A stretch of 64,000 bases of DNA, from the NCBI GenBank assembly GCA_027627225.1, contig CM051038.1:43381848-43445847 (forward strand). Direction: 5' to 3'. Origin of the DNA: Congeria kusceri. Lineage: Eukaryota > Mollusca > Bivalvia > Myida > Dreissenidae. The notes beneath the pieces are model-generated. The model was not told where the DNA came from and ran no database searches. It was given only the letters and a program-made list of their open reading frames with translations. Both the position numbers and the translations under genes were made by a program. Positions within the stretch are counted from its first letter, which is position 1. Every line of letters starts with the position of its first letter. Positions 53,632 through 64,000 of the stretch are shown here, piece by piece.

Positions 53632-56600
53632 CTGGAATAGAGAAACACAAGTTTAGACACTCAGACGTACAAATAACTAGCGTCACCTTATGAAATTAGT
53701 GATATTTCACTTGTTTGCGTACAACCATTATGTTTGTTCTTTTTTCTTTTCAGAAGAAACTATGCACAACATTAATTAGTATGCGTGCGAAATAAATGTA
53801 CATGTTTTTTTTGTTTGTTTTTTTTAAGAGAAACTCTATTGTTCGTACGTAATACAATAAAACAATAAAACAATTACATATCATGCTCATGTAGATAAAT
53901 CAACCACAAGCTTTATTAGACGTTCTTCGTTATTTCATGATATTTTTCATTCAAGCGCACTGTTGTTTGGAAGATAAACTACAAAATACATCTACTTTAA
54001 AAATTGAATATAGCTTCAAATATTCGATTACCAATTAGCTTCCCTGAAAACAACAATATCAACGGATTTCCTAAAAAGTGAATACTTTGACACTCAAATG
54101 ATTTATCGCTTAATCGAATTATCCACTGCGGTATAACTTCACGCCCCAAATGGTGTGAAGAGTTAAAAATATTATTTAATACTATATCTTGTTATGCAAT
54201 GTTTTGTTGCCTTGGAACGATATAAGACGTTTTGAAGGTCTCGATGAAACGCAAAACGAGATGAAAGGATTGAAGTTTTTTCTTTTAACAGGACAAAACC
54301 TGATCTCCCTTAAACGCATTGCGTAGATAAAAGTAACGATACGCTTGTGTTGGGACAAAGGTTTGAAATTGCAATCGATCATTTGGTTGGAATCGGTTGC
54401 GACGTCCGATACGATTTTACCGATTAAAATCGGTTTCAAATGTTATTTGTTATTATACATATTTCTCTTTTTTTAACTTAGACAAATATGGATGTATGTG
54501 TGTTTCTTTTGTGCATCAATAATAAATGTTATCAAATAAACAATAATTTCAATGTTTATTTACTAAACCGATAGATGCTTGTACATTTTGAACATATAAA
54601 ACAAGTATAGAACAAGTACATTTAACATGGAAAACTGTAAAACAATTCAAGATGAATGTCGAACCGATGATTGATTTTGTAACTGTGACATCGATAATTG
54701 TTATCGAAATATATTTACACGCCACCCCATCGTTTTTTTCCAATCATCGTTCCATCACTACGATACGCAATTTGGCCTGTCACCACTCAATCGGCAACTC
54801 GGATATTTCCGTAACTTTTCGTTACTCGCATCGTCGGTTTTCGGTGCGATTCGGAAATTATTGACGATGATTACTAGAAATACCAACGAAATGAAATAGG
54901 GGTCTAATTGGAATTGCGTCCGCATTGAGATCAGAGAACTATAAACAGTCTAAAAATATCTGAATTTTTATCTACATCGTAAGCGCCAGCGCAGATCTGG
55001 TGTTGATTAAACCGAAAAAATAAGTATCAATAAATAGTAATAATAATAATAATAATAATACCGGTAATACTAATTTTTATTTATAATAAAAATAAATAAT
55101 AATAATTATTATTATCATCGTCATCATTATTATAACAACAACAACAATACATATACCTTTAACGATAGTGAAACCATTAAAAATATCCCAGTAATGCGGA
55201 ATTATCTCCAAAAACAACGTATCCAGAATCAAATGTTATACGCATGTTCAAGTTCTTAAGCATTATAAAATATACATTTTATCTTCAAAGAATAAAATTC
55301 AACCCAAGTAAGATGCTGAAAGAACAATGTCTTGGCAGCGATCCCATGACAATTGATAAATATCCGTATTTTAAAATTCGACAATTCATTGCTGATAGTA
55401 AAAAATGAAAGAGATCAAAGCTCAAATTTAAAGCTACAATCGATCTTGAATGATCCAGCCCTGTATCAGAAAATGGACAAAACTCTTTCGAAGCATTATT
55501 CATGTTTGAAGCAGTATAAAATATGCATTCGTTTAAGGAAGTATTATATTGGGCGTAAAAAAGTTGTTTGTTTCCGCTTACCCGAGCACACCCCCCCCCC
55601 TAATTTTTTCCGTCGACCGTAAAAGTTTGTGTGTGTCTTTTTTGTCATTAATATTTTCTGATGTTCAAGAAAAAAAAAAGCAGTTTTCGCTTATATTACA
55701 ATTTTCTTGCCATAAATCTCTTTTTCTACGACCTTATTTAAAGTTGAGGTACATTTTACATGCACTTCAGTATACTTAAAGCTGCTACGTCACAGATTAG
55801 GAAAATGACAAAAAAAATTAAAAAATTGTTTCAAATCTAGTAAAACACGATATTATTTTAAGTATGCAAAAAAGTAACTCGAAATGAATATTCGTTACCA
55901 AGTACTTTTTTAAAAATAATATAACACATTTCTGGAACACATGAAAAGAAGAAATGAAGTCAACAGTTTAATACGTGTTTCTTACTTTCAAAAACAAACA
56001 GTTATCTCGCAAAATTGAGGTCAAACGCTAGACGACTGTAAACTTAAATATTTGCCTTTGAGTTCACCAAAGCAGCCAAAGTATTAATCAAATATTGATA
56101 ATTACTGTGTATAATTATATCCATAGTGTTGTAAGAGGCATTAGAACCTAGGCATATTATTAGTATGGGCTTTAGAAAAGATCTTAAGATAAATACAAAT
56201 TTCCACTTATTTTGCGCATGTTTAAATAAGCTTTGTTTGCTCGATGAATACTAATGAAATCGCCCGAAGTTTAAACGGCTTATTAAATACCCTATTTATA
56301 TCAATATTTCAACTCAAAGTGTCGGGGTGTTTGCATTACTGTCAGAAAAGTGAATTATTGAATTTCACTGAAGTCGGGGTGAATGTTATAGAATAGAAAT
56401 AGTTGAGCGTAGCCTTTTCCCAAGGGTTCTAAATATCAAAGCAGTGAACTCGAAATTACCTTAAATATCACTTGCAAAATTTCGAGCATTTGATACGTTC
56501 GTATAATAAAATATTAATTAAGATTCATAAAAATACATTTTATGTAAAATTGTAGGTTTTTACCGATTCCCGAATATTTGTCAAATTTGTGTTTCTTCAG

Positions 56601-57065
56601 CAAAGAACGCAATTTTAAAAATGAGTACGACAGTCATAGCGCGACTGTACGATGATGATAACGCCACAGAACTATATAGTGATAGTACGATAATAAAATT
56701 GCGAAATCACGATACTACGATAAGGAACACACGATATTACGGTAGTACGATGGTGAAAACGCGACACTACGACCGTGTATATCGCATTATCATAGTCGTA
56801 CTATCGTATTATCGCGTTTTCTTGATCGTTGTATCGTGATATCACCACTCTGTTATCTGTTCTGTTATCATCGGATATCGCGACGCATGCAGATCTGCAA
56901 ATCACCATCGTTAGCTACGCATTATAGAGCTCGATCGCGATCATGTAAAATCAAACACTTGAGGAACAAGTCTGCATCTCGGATATTAAACGATCAATCA
57001 CTCTCCATTTTATCAGCAGCCGAGAACTAGATGAGGGTCGTCTGCGTACATTTAAAGCGACCGGT
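53632..57065. other. Non-coding; AAT/ATT simple repeats at 55035-55140 and palindromic tacgata tracts at 56620-56865
   Basis: Short taa/aat runs at 55035-55062 are followed by tta and aac runs near 55105-55150. At 56620-56865 the words tacgata, gcgatac and their complements tatcgta recur in both orientations, giving a degenerate palindromic minisatellite. No gene is seen; frames are under 90 codons with no domains. Confidence 0.5.
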
Positions 57066-57408
57066 TTCCAAAATTCAGACCACATGGGCAAGATTCAGGC
57101 CACATGGGCAAGATTCAGGCCATATGGGCAAAATTCAGGCCACATGGGCAAGATTCAGGCCACATGGGCAAGATTCAGGCCACATGGGTAAGATTCAGAC
57201 CACATGGGCAAGATTCAGGCCACATGGGCAAGATTCAGGCCACATGGACAAGATTCAGGCCACATGGGCAAGATTCAGACCACATGGGCAAGATTCAGGC
57301 CACATGGGCAAGATTCAGACCTCATGGGCAAGATTCAGACCTCGTGGGCAAGGTTCAGACCACATGGGCAAGATTCAGATCACATGGGCAAGATTCAGGC
57401 CACATTAC
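57066..57408. repeat. 20-bp minisatellite, about 17 copies
   Basis: The unit is agattcaggccacatgggca with g/a (caggcc or cagacc) and a few other variants. Since 20 is not divisible by three and the unit lacks stops in all + strand frames, three overlapping + strand frames of 73-131 codons stay open. They encode shifted versions of the same repeat and have no gene context. Confidence 0.93.
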
Positions 57409-57540
57409 TGTGTGTGTTAGAATAGGTGTGTATACAAATGTCAATCATGTGTTAATTAATGTAGTGTTTCATCCTTTCACTTCAATTACAAATCAATAGA
57501 AATCTGACCACGAAACTGTAAATATGACTCAAAATATACC

Positions 57541-57790
57541 GTCTCCGTGGCCTAGTGGTTAGGGCGTTCGCCTACGGAGCGGGAGGTCGAAGGTTCGAGT
57601 CCTACACAGGGCGAGTTCTGATACGGCCGGTTGCCTACCCAGCAGCTAGTTAAATTAAGGGGTTCCGATTGCCTTCCTGCCAAGCGCCCGGCATATAGGA
57701 TAGGAATCGGGAGTAAAGATGTTCATCAGTGAAGGTGTCTCATACGTCAAAACTGGCTGGCCCTTAATCGCGAGGGGTGACACTATAATA
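57541..57790 (+). mobile_element. tRNA-Arg-like SINE
   Basis: The head gtctccgtggcctagtggtt, then gttcgcctacggagcgg and aggttcgagtcct, carries strong A and B boxes and an anticodon loop ctacgga (ACG, arginine). The acceptor stem is only partly paired, so it is not a working tRNA. The body (cgagttctgatacggccggt, ccttcctgccaagcgcccgg) resembles SINE bodies, but the 3' end and target duplication are not clear; 57790 is approximate. Confidence 0.7.
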
Positions 57791-58970
57791 AACAAACACT
57801 TTTATACATTTGTATTCGACTTCATTGTGGTATGTGGTAAGTCGATCGAAACAGGATATACAAAAGCGACTGGTTGGCGTTACAAAATCGCTTACTTTTA
57901 AAATTCAAGATCATTACCAGCCATGCAGGAAAATGCAGGAAAATGTAAACTGACATAGACTCTATAGGTCAAATTGGTAAATGAATTACGCATTACAATG
58001 ATCGGTTTAAAATCATTACTTCTATATAAAAATAAAACAGTTGAAGGTCATATACGTACAATACTTCATGCACGATGACATTATGGAGGTGGGCGAATTT
58101 TATTGTTGTTGTTATTATTGTTGTTGTATTTTAATATTTAGGCCAACGGTTATCACGCGCTAACAACAAGGTTTCAAACCGTATGTCATTGTTGTATGTG
58201 CGACAAACGTATTAATCTTGCCTAAAGTAGTCCAGATTTATTTTATTCTGCTTGTTTAACAGTTACACGGTCATTTTAATTACATTGTATATTCCAATAT
58301 CAGGTCAATCCAATTAAGTAATTTTAGTGACATTGGAGGTTGTAATGTCAAATATATATAAGCAATATGTGGTCCATATATGAATTTTACCATGGTTTGT
58401 ATATTAAACAATCTATGAGTATAATAGTTTTCGTTTAAACATGTTCTATATTAGTCATCAATGTGGTATGAACAAATAACTTGTGATTAAATGTATAATT
58501 TCTTAACTTTCCGTTATATAATTTGTTTTATTTGCTTTCATTTTATTATTTTGTAATAGTGTTCTTTTGTGGACCACTCAATTTTCTGGACATCTTTTCA
58601 AAACATGCACAGTACTGACTTATATGTACTTAATATTTCAAACAAAGAGGTCAGCGTGAAACGGATTAATTCAATAGCAACCACAAACTCTCGTTTTAAA
58701 TGAACAATCACAACCACGTGCGTTGATCCGCATTATGTCCAAAAAGGTGACAATTCTCGCGCCAATCTGGGTCACTATGACATTTAACATTTCGTGTACA
58801 GGTTGGTTGCTCCAACAGTTTAACAGTCTCTTTAACAATGTCCAGTAAAGGCGTTTAACATCGTTCTAACATTGTTTCATGCGTTTATTTCATAGACTCC
58901 GTTTTGTCATAGCTCAATTATAGTGTACAAATATTATTTTACATGATACTCGCTAATTTTTCTATAGACA
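57791..58970. other. Non-coding, nothing recognised
   Basis: AT-rich, with a short gtt/att run near 58105. No feature seen. Confidence 0.45.
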
Positions 58971-58974
58971 AAGA

Positions 58975-59280
58975 ACAAAATTATCGTTGTTAATCTACCC
59001 AATAAACAACGCAAAAAGAAGTTCCGATTCTGAGCGGTGCACAGTAAAAAGTAGTTCCAATTACAATTGCAATAATATATGTCAAATCATGATAGAATCG
59101 AATTAGTTTTCGCATTATCGTTGTTTATCGGCAAATAAACAACTCTTTATCGTTCTGATGCGCGGCTATTAAACAACTCGGGCTAACGCTCTCGTGGTTT
59201 AATTCCTACGCATCAGAACTCCAAAGCGTTGTTTATTGGCCGATAAACAACAATAAATCGAAAATTATTTCTTAAATATC
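58975..59280. mobile_element. Foldback repeat cluster (attatcgttgtttat family)
   Basis: The arm aaaattatcgttgttaatct with aataaacaacgcaaaaagaa at 58977 recurs at 59113 (gcattatcgttgtttatcgg with aataaacaactctttatcg) and, inverted, at 59205-59270 (gcatcagaactccaaagcgt with tgtttattggccgataaaca). The last two face each other about 45 bases apart and form a foldback structure of about 160 bp. Confidence 0.75.
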
Positions 59281-59978
59281 TACAGCAGATTTGAATATTG
59301 AAATATTACGTTATACCAGTTTCAGAGTTTATTGGCTAATCGGCGAATTCCTTCCAAAGTATAGAACTTTCTATTATGTTTTGTACTTATTGTATACTTG
59401 ACGATGTAAATTGTGAAAGTCATTAATAAAACACAGTTTCTCTTCTGTTCCTGCCAAATTATACCTGTTTTTGTTTTATTGCTTTAACATTTATTTATCC
59501 ATGTTATTGTTTGTAAACACACATAATCCAGCACTTGTCATTTTGGTAATATTTCCGAAATATCACTCCGTTCTGTTACGGGACCGGTTCGACTTTGACC
59601 GAACTTATACCAACACACACTACAAGTATACGTACACATCGAAATAGCAAGATTCACAATGCCAATTTTTAAGTGACTTACATTTTGGTGGAATACCTGG
59701 TGTTGCGCTACACACATACGTTTTTGGCTCTTAAACATGTACGTACATGCATAGAATTAGCTTGAATAACTGAAGTATTTTACGACAGTCTATGTCATTG
59801 TGTTTGATTAATCACGGATTAATTAATAATCGCATATAACCATAATAAGGATGTTGGTAGATTAATGTATTAATAATTCATATTCAACGCGCATGACTGT
59901 ATTGTGGAGTTTCAATGATTTTTTTCAGTGGCTGTATTATTGTATAAGTACGCTTATTCGCTCATTTAGCACGGCAGA
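59281..59978. other. Non-coding, nothing recognised
   Basis: No credible gene or repeat. Confidence 0.45.
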
Positions 59979-60354
59979 CAGGGGCGTAGCTTCCTTTTTT
60001 TTCTTTAGGCACTAAAGGCACTATAGGCACGTGCCTATAAATTTTTTCCACAGTTAAAAAATTTAAATATGCAAAAAATGCAATAAAAACAAGAGGGGGT
60101 GGGGGTGAGGGGATCTTTCTTGGCTGTGTTGATACTTTATTGTCTAACGAGTCGATTACGTCAATATGAAATAAATTTCATGAAACACACACTTATTTTA
60201 AAATTATTTTGTAGAAGCGGGGTTTAGCTGAAGTTAGTTGTTTGGAGCCACATACGAGTATAAACACTCCTGGCCCAAATTATCGTTTACAGCGTCATTT
60301 TGTAGATTCCGCCTATTGTGCCTATACATTTTTTGAACCCGAGCTACGCCCCTG
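59979..60354. mobile_element. TIR element with CAGGGGCGTAGC ends (376 bp)
   Basis: A perfect 12-bp inverted repeat (caggggcgtagc left, gctacgcccctg right), flanked by gcaga on both sides, a 5-bp match instead of the 8 bp expected for hAT. Subterminal ataggcac words occur at both ends. A relative is at 39260-39739. Non-coding. Confidence 0.8.
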
Positions 60355-60418
60355 GCAGATTAAATGTCATCTTTTTAGTGCTAATGTCAAGTAAGTCTCC
60401 CAAAGGTATTTAATCTTT

Positions 60419-60874
60419 TAGAGATGCAACGATTCTTTCGATGCATCGATCAATCGATTGTTTATGGCCCGATTCGATTGTCGATCCGAAACTACCCATT
60501 TTCGATTCGATTCTCTTATATATATTTAGATGATTTTTCATAAAACTATTAATTAAAATTATGTTCGTGTGTAGATTTATCATGTAAATTGATCAGGGCA
60601 TCATAGTTGCTGTTATACTAAATTAGTTATCTTAAACATTATCACCATTTTCCACTTTTCCTATTGATATATTTAAGACATATACGTTCACATTAACCAA
60701 TACAACATAAATAATAATAAATATTAATCTTTCCTATATTGCAAATCATAACTCATAAATACGCAAAACAAGCATATATAAAGGAAAAAATAATCGATTC
60801 GAAGTAGTCAACTAAATTATATTTGAAATCGAAATCGAATCGAATCGAGCCTTGGATGAATCGTTGCTGCTCTA
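60419..60874. mobile_element. Non-autonomous hAT element (456 bp) with perfect 8-bp target duplication
   Basis: The ends are tagagatgcaacgattc and, reverse-read, tagagcagcaacgattc. The flanks are taatcttt at 60411-60418 and at 60875-60882. TAGAG-NGCAACGAT ends with 8-bp duplications are a hallmark of hAT transposons. Subterminal cgattcgatt words lie at both sides. No transposase frame remains. Confidence 0.92.
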
Positions 60875-60882
60875 TAATCTTT

Positions 60883-61680
60883 GCATTAAAACTACTAGTA
60901 ATGTATGCATGTACCTTGTGCGTAATACGATGTATAATGTACATGTAAAATGCTATTAAACGACGATAGAACGTGACGCAACAAAAATGAGGCAAACACA
61001 TTTGAAATACTTAAATTATAGTAATCGCAGCGAATTGAGCAAAAAAATCCAGTAATACTTTTGCATTTGCTGATTGTAATGATGTTGTTATCGCTGTTGT
61101 TGCTGATGGAGGTGTTCTGGTGGTGCTGAAGGTAGTGGATGCGGCGATTGTGGTTCAATTACGAAAATTATATAAACACAATGTGCAGGGGCTTGCCTGG
61201 CTAAAAGACTAAACTTTTTCTGTACCCAAAGTAGCTATACTGCGTACAAACATGGTTATTGTGTGTACTTTATAATATTGTTGTTGTTTTTCTACGGAAA
61301 AGATGTAGCCAAATGGACCTTTTTTAAGCCAAATTTTGAAATCGGAAGCCATTGGCTAATTTGGCGAGTGACAGGGTAAGCCCTGAATGTGTTTGCGCAC
61401 AAATTCACAGCAGACGATATGATGGTATGTCAACACGGTAAAATATGGTTCACCTATATCAAGCATGTCAATGATATGCCTGCCGTAAACCAATTTCCAA
61501 AAATCGCATTGATCTCATTATCACAAATATTGTTCTCTTCTATAATACATGCCATACAGAACCAAAGAACAGGGAAAAAATACTGAGTGGGTAGTTGTGA
61601 TATGACAGCCGCATTGTCTTCAACGAAAGATCAAACACTTGTATTCACAATATCAGATATCTTATGGAAGGCCGGTGTGC
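60883..61680. other. Non-coding, nothing recognised
   Basis: Only short frames without domains. Confidence 0.45.
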
Positions 61681-61684
61681 CATG

Positions 61685-61945
61685 CCTTTTGCTAATTGCC
61701 AATGGCTATTTGCCAAATGTCATTTGCTACTTGCCTAATGCCAATTGCTTTTTGCCAAATGCCATTTTTAGTTGCGAAATGCCGGTTGCTATTTGCCAAA
61801 TGCTAATTGCTTTTTACCAAATGCCAATTGCTAAATGATAACTAATAATTGCTAACTGATAATCGCCAAATAAATATCCATTTGCCATTTGGAAATAAGC
61901 AATTGGTAATTAGCAATAGGAAATTAGCAATTCGCATTTGGTTTC
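61685..61945. repeat. Degenerate TTGCCAAATGCCA tandem repeat with inverted right half
   Basis: Words such as ttgccaaatgccattt and ttgctaattgcc repeat every 13-14 bases from 61690 to about 61835. From 61860 the complementary sense (aaataagcaattggtaatta, gcaatag) takes over, so the two halves face each other. The 83-codon + strand frame with LPNA/ICQM repeats is an artefact. Confidence 0.82.
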
Positions 61946-63054
61946 CATAGATATCTAGCTCTTGTTAAGACGGAAACGAAACAAGACAGGGTTACATGAC
62001 CTGAATTTTATAAATGCAACAAGTTAAAATTGCAAACAAAAGTATCACCACAGTCTGCGAAATCAAACAAGTCATTTAATGTCGTATTAACATAATATTG
62101 GTGATTATGGTTGAAACAGTTTTCTCAATGGCTTATAAACGCCTTGACGGATTACCAAATTATCAAGGCCGATAATCCGCATTAGGGCCGGTAGGGTCAA
62201 ACCCGCTGCACATGTAATTGTATAGCATTGTATTATAGCATTGTTTAACATTGTTTACATTGTTGTATTTTGGTCGTAACTTTATCTCGCCTGCAAAAGC
62301 CTCGCCGACTCGAAGTCGTCGCGGATCAATGTATTGGAATTAACGAAAACAGCCTTTCCTTTATGTTTCGGTTAAATCCGTTGTGAAATGGATAATACAC
62401 GAGAATGAACAATTGAAAGTGTATTCTTTTATGTAGAGGAAACTGTTATGGTATTGTACATTTTAGGTATATTCTAGTCACCAACATGTATCTCAGGAAA
62501 TGTGCAGTTTATAGAATACAATTTAACATATAAAAACTTTACATATATATGATCGTCAAAAATCGCAATTTACTATTGTGAAAAATTTGTGCTTGAATTA
62601 CACGCCAAGCATCGTGGCGACTCGGATTAAACCGAAATATTCACCTCCATTTATATTTGACAAGCTTCTCCATAAAACACTATAGCGACATTATGCTTAA
62701 TTTAGTTTGGTCGTGGTGAAAATGTCAACATTATAATATGATATATCTTAAACTTTTAAAATACAAGTAATGCATTTTGAATGAAATTCCTTCTAAACTC
62801 ACATTTTTGTGTGTCGAATCCAAACTAATCAAGTTATATGTGATGCACAAAAAATAAAGAATTGTCCAATGTAAATAAAGAAATGCGAATACTTGTATAG
62901 GAAGAAAGACATATTGGGCGTTTTTGTTTTCGATTTAAGTAGACAATGGATTGGGTAAAGAGGTACATATTACAATTTCTGAACGGTTACATGTTACTAT
63001 TATTATAAACACTATAACAATGCTACTTACAATATCTTGCGTCTAGATTGACGC
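61946..63054. other. Non-coding, nothing recognised
   Basis: AT-rich, no credible gene. Confidence 0.45.
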
Positions 63055-63288
63055 CTGGCTGATATTTATAAAGAATCTTAGTCCAAACTTAAGAAAATGT
63101 TAAAATTTTCAAATTGTACAATTGGATTTTCTGACAAGAAATTCGTTTTTGAATATTTTTGACAGAAGATAAATTGATATGTCTTACTTTGTCATTCACA
63201 TTTTCCGAAGCATAGCGGTTGAACCACAAGTTCTTATATTGACTTAATTTCAGCGTAAGTTAAGAATGGCTTAAGAATCTGGGCCCAG
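63055..63288. mobile_element. MITE-like element, GTATTC/CTTAAG family, diverged copy 6
   Basis: The left end cctggctgatatttataaag with gaatcttagtcc and the right end, reverse-read as cctgggcccagattcttaag, are a loose inverted pair. It is more diverged than the other copies. Confidence 0.5.
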
Positions 63289-64000
63289 GTTAATGCCGCT
63301 CTCAACTTCGTGAAAAGTTCACATTAAGTAACGGATGGCATGCATTATAAATGAAGTTGTATAAGTAGATTATCCTAACACACCTAAGGCACGTATTATT
63401 TACATGTTGTATTAATTAAATTATACCGTATCTTTCGTCGAACAAGACATTGTTGCTATCCATGTTAAGGATTCGGTCTGCCACGGGAACACATGAAGAA
63501 AGGAAGTCAAGATGAATCTCCCTTAAAAATCTAGAGTAAGGTCCCTTGAAATGAAATTGTATTTCCAAACATGAAACATTCATCAAAATATGAATATAAT
63601 TGAATAAGAGATGAGGAAGAAAATGACTAAATATTCAAGAGTTCATTTAACAGTACAGCAACTATATTTTTAAGAAAGAAAAGCTGCTCAACAGTATTAT
63701 AATGCACTCGTATTTGATAACTTGTAACTGTTTTAATTGCTTTATAAGCTTTTAGTGCATAAGGAATCATACATAATATTAAATTTAAGACTGATTCTAT
63801 AACAACTTACTAAACAGCAAACATTAAATTGAGCGGGAGAGAGGAGGGTCTCCTACGAAATGATTTTTTCATACGTAAGATTAGTTTTCATTACAACGCG
63901 TTTTAGTTCATTTAAAAACACCTCTAAATAAAGCGCCTAAATATTGAATTAATTTAAAAACTGGAGTATTACATAATGTACACTGAAGTTTAATATAATC
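63289..64000. other. Non-coding end of the window
   Basis: No gene or repeat end recognised. Confidence 0.45.

Noticed and set aside
57031..57499. Three overlapping + strand frames with GKIQATWARFRPHGQDS-type repeats
   Set aside because: They are the same 20-bp minisatellite read in three frames.
57541..57615. Functional tRNA-Arg(ACG) gene
   Set aside because: The acceptor and T stems have several mismatches; more likely a SINE head.
61587..61838. 83-codon + strand frame
   Set aside because: Its second half is the TTGCCAAATGCCA repeat; the first half has no domain.

Overview
This window looks like nuclear DNA of a marine or freshwater mollusc, most likely a bivalve. The evidence is its AT-rich, gene-sparse character, split genes with GT-AG introns, many small non-autonomous transposons, tRNA-derived SINEs, and several non-LTR retrotransposon remnants. 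A foldback repeat with GAGGCGTGTCGTGGGAAAA ends recurs seven times; from memory it is abundant in dreissenid mussels, so the genus-level guess is inference only. Nothing suggests bacterial, viral or organellar DNA.

Three protein-coding genes can be supported. (1) A seven-exon gene on the + strand (14330-40604, 250 aa) encodes a secretory-pathway membrane protein of the cation-dependent mannose-6-phosphate receptor / Atg27-like (MRH-domain) type. It was assembled from exons whose phases and GT-AG borders agree at all six junctions; no exon is long enough to be seen as a conventional ORF. (2) An intronless - strand gene (10141-11100, 319 aa) encodes a secreted protein with a coiled-coil region, a small Cys-rich module and a C-terminal PAN/apple-like domain. 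(3) A - strand single-exon coding region (52136-53560, 474 aa) encodes a largely disordered basic/polar protein of unknown function.

Layout. 1-9.9 kb: no gene; a 29-bp tandem repeat, a seven-copy 76-bp array, duplicated blocks and a foldback element with a paralogous empty site. 10-11 kb: PAN-like gene. 11-14.3 kb: non-coding. 14.3-41.3 kb: receptor-like gene. Its introns hold a roughly 29-copy 76-bp satellite that is visibly derived from its own exon 3 plus the adjoining splice acceptor, TTAA-flanked MITEs, SINEs, AGGTCA-rich arrays, and in the 17-kb intron 4 an L1/Tx1-like LINE (-), a second LINE (+) with target-site duplications, and an ORF1p-like fragment (-). 41.3-52 kb: a transposon graveyard, including a nested stack of five MITEs at 48.0-49.8 kb. 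52-53.6 kb: disordered-protein gene. 53.6-64 kb: non-coding, with a 20-bp minisatellite, a tRNA-Arg-like SINE, a foldback repeat, a CAGGGGCG element, a hAT-type MITE with a perfect 8-bp target duplication and a degenerate TTGCCAAATGCCA repeat.

The three genes show no obvious functional link. The most unusual observation is the exon-derived satellite in intron 2 of the receptor-like gene: each unit carries a copy of the start of exon 3 directly behind a copy of its 3' splice site, so the real acceptor sits at the end of a train of near-identical decoys.
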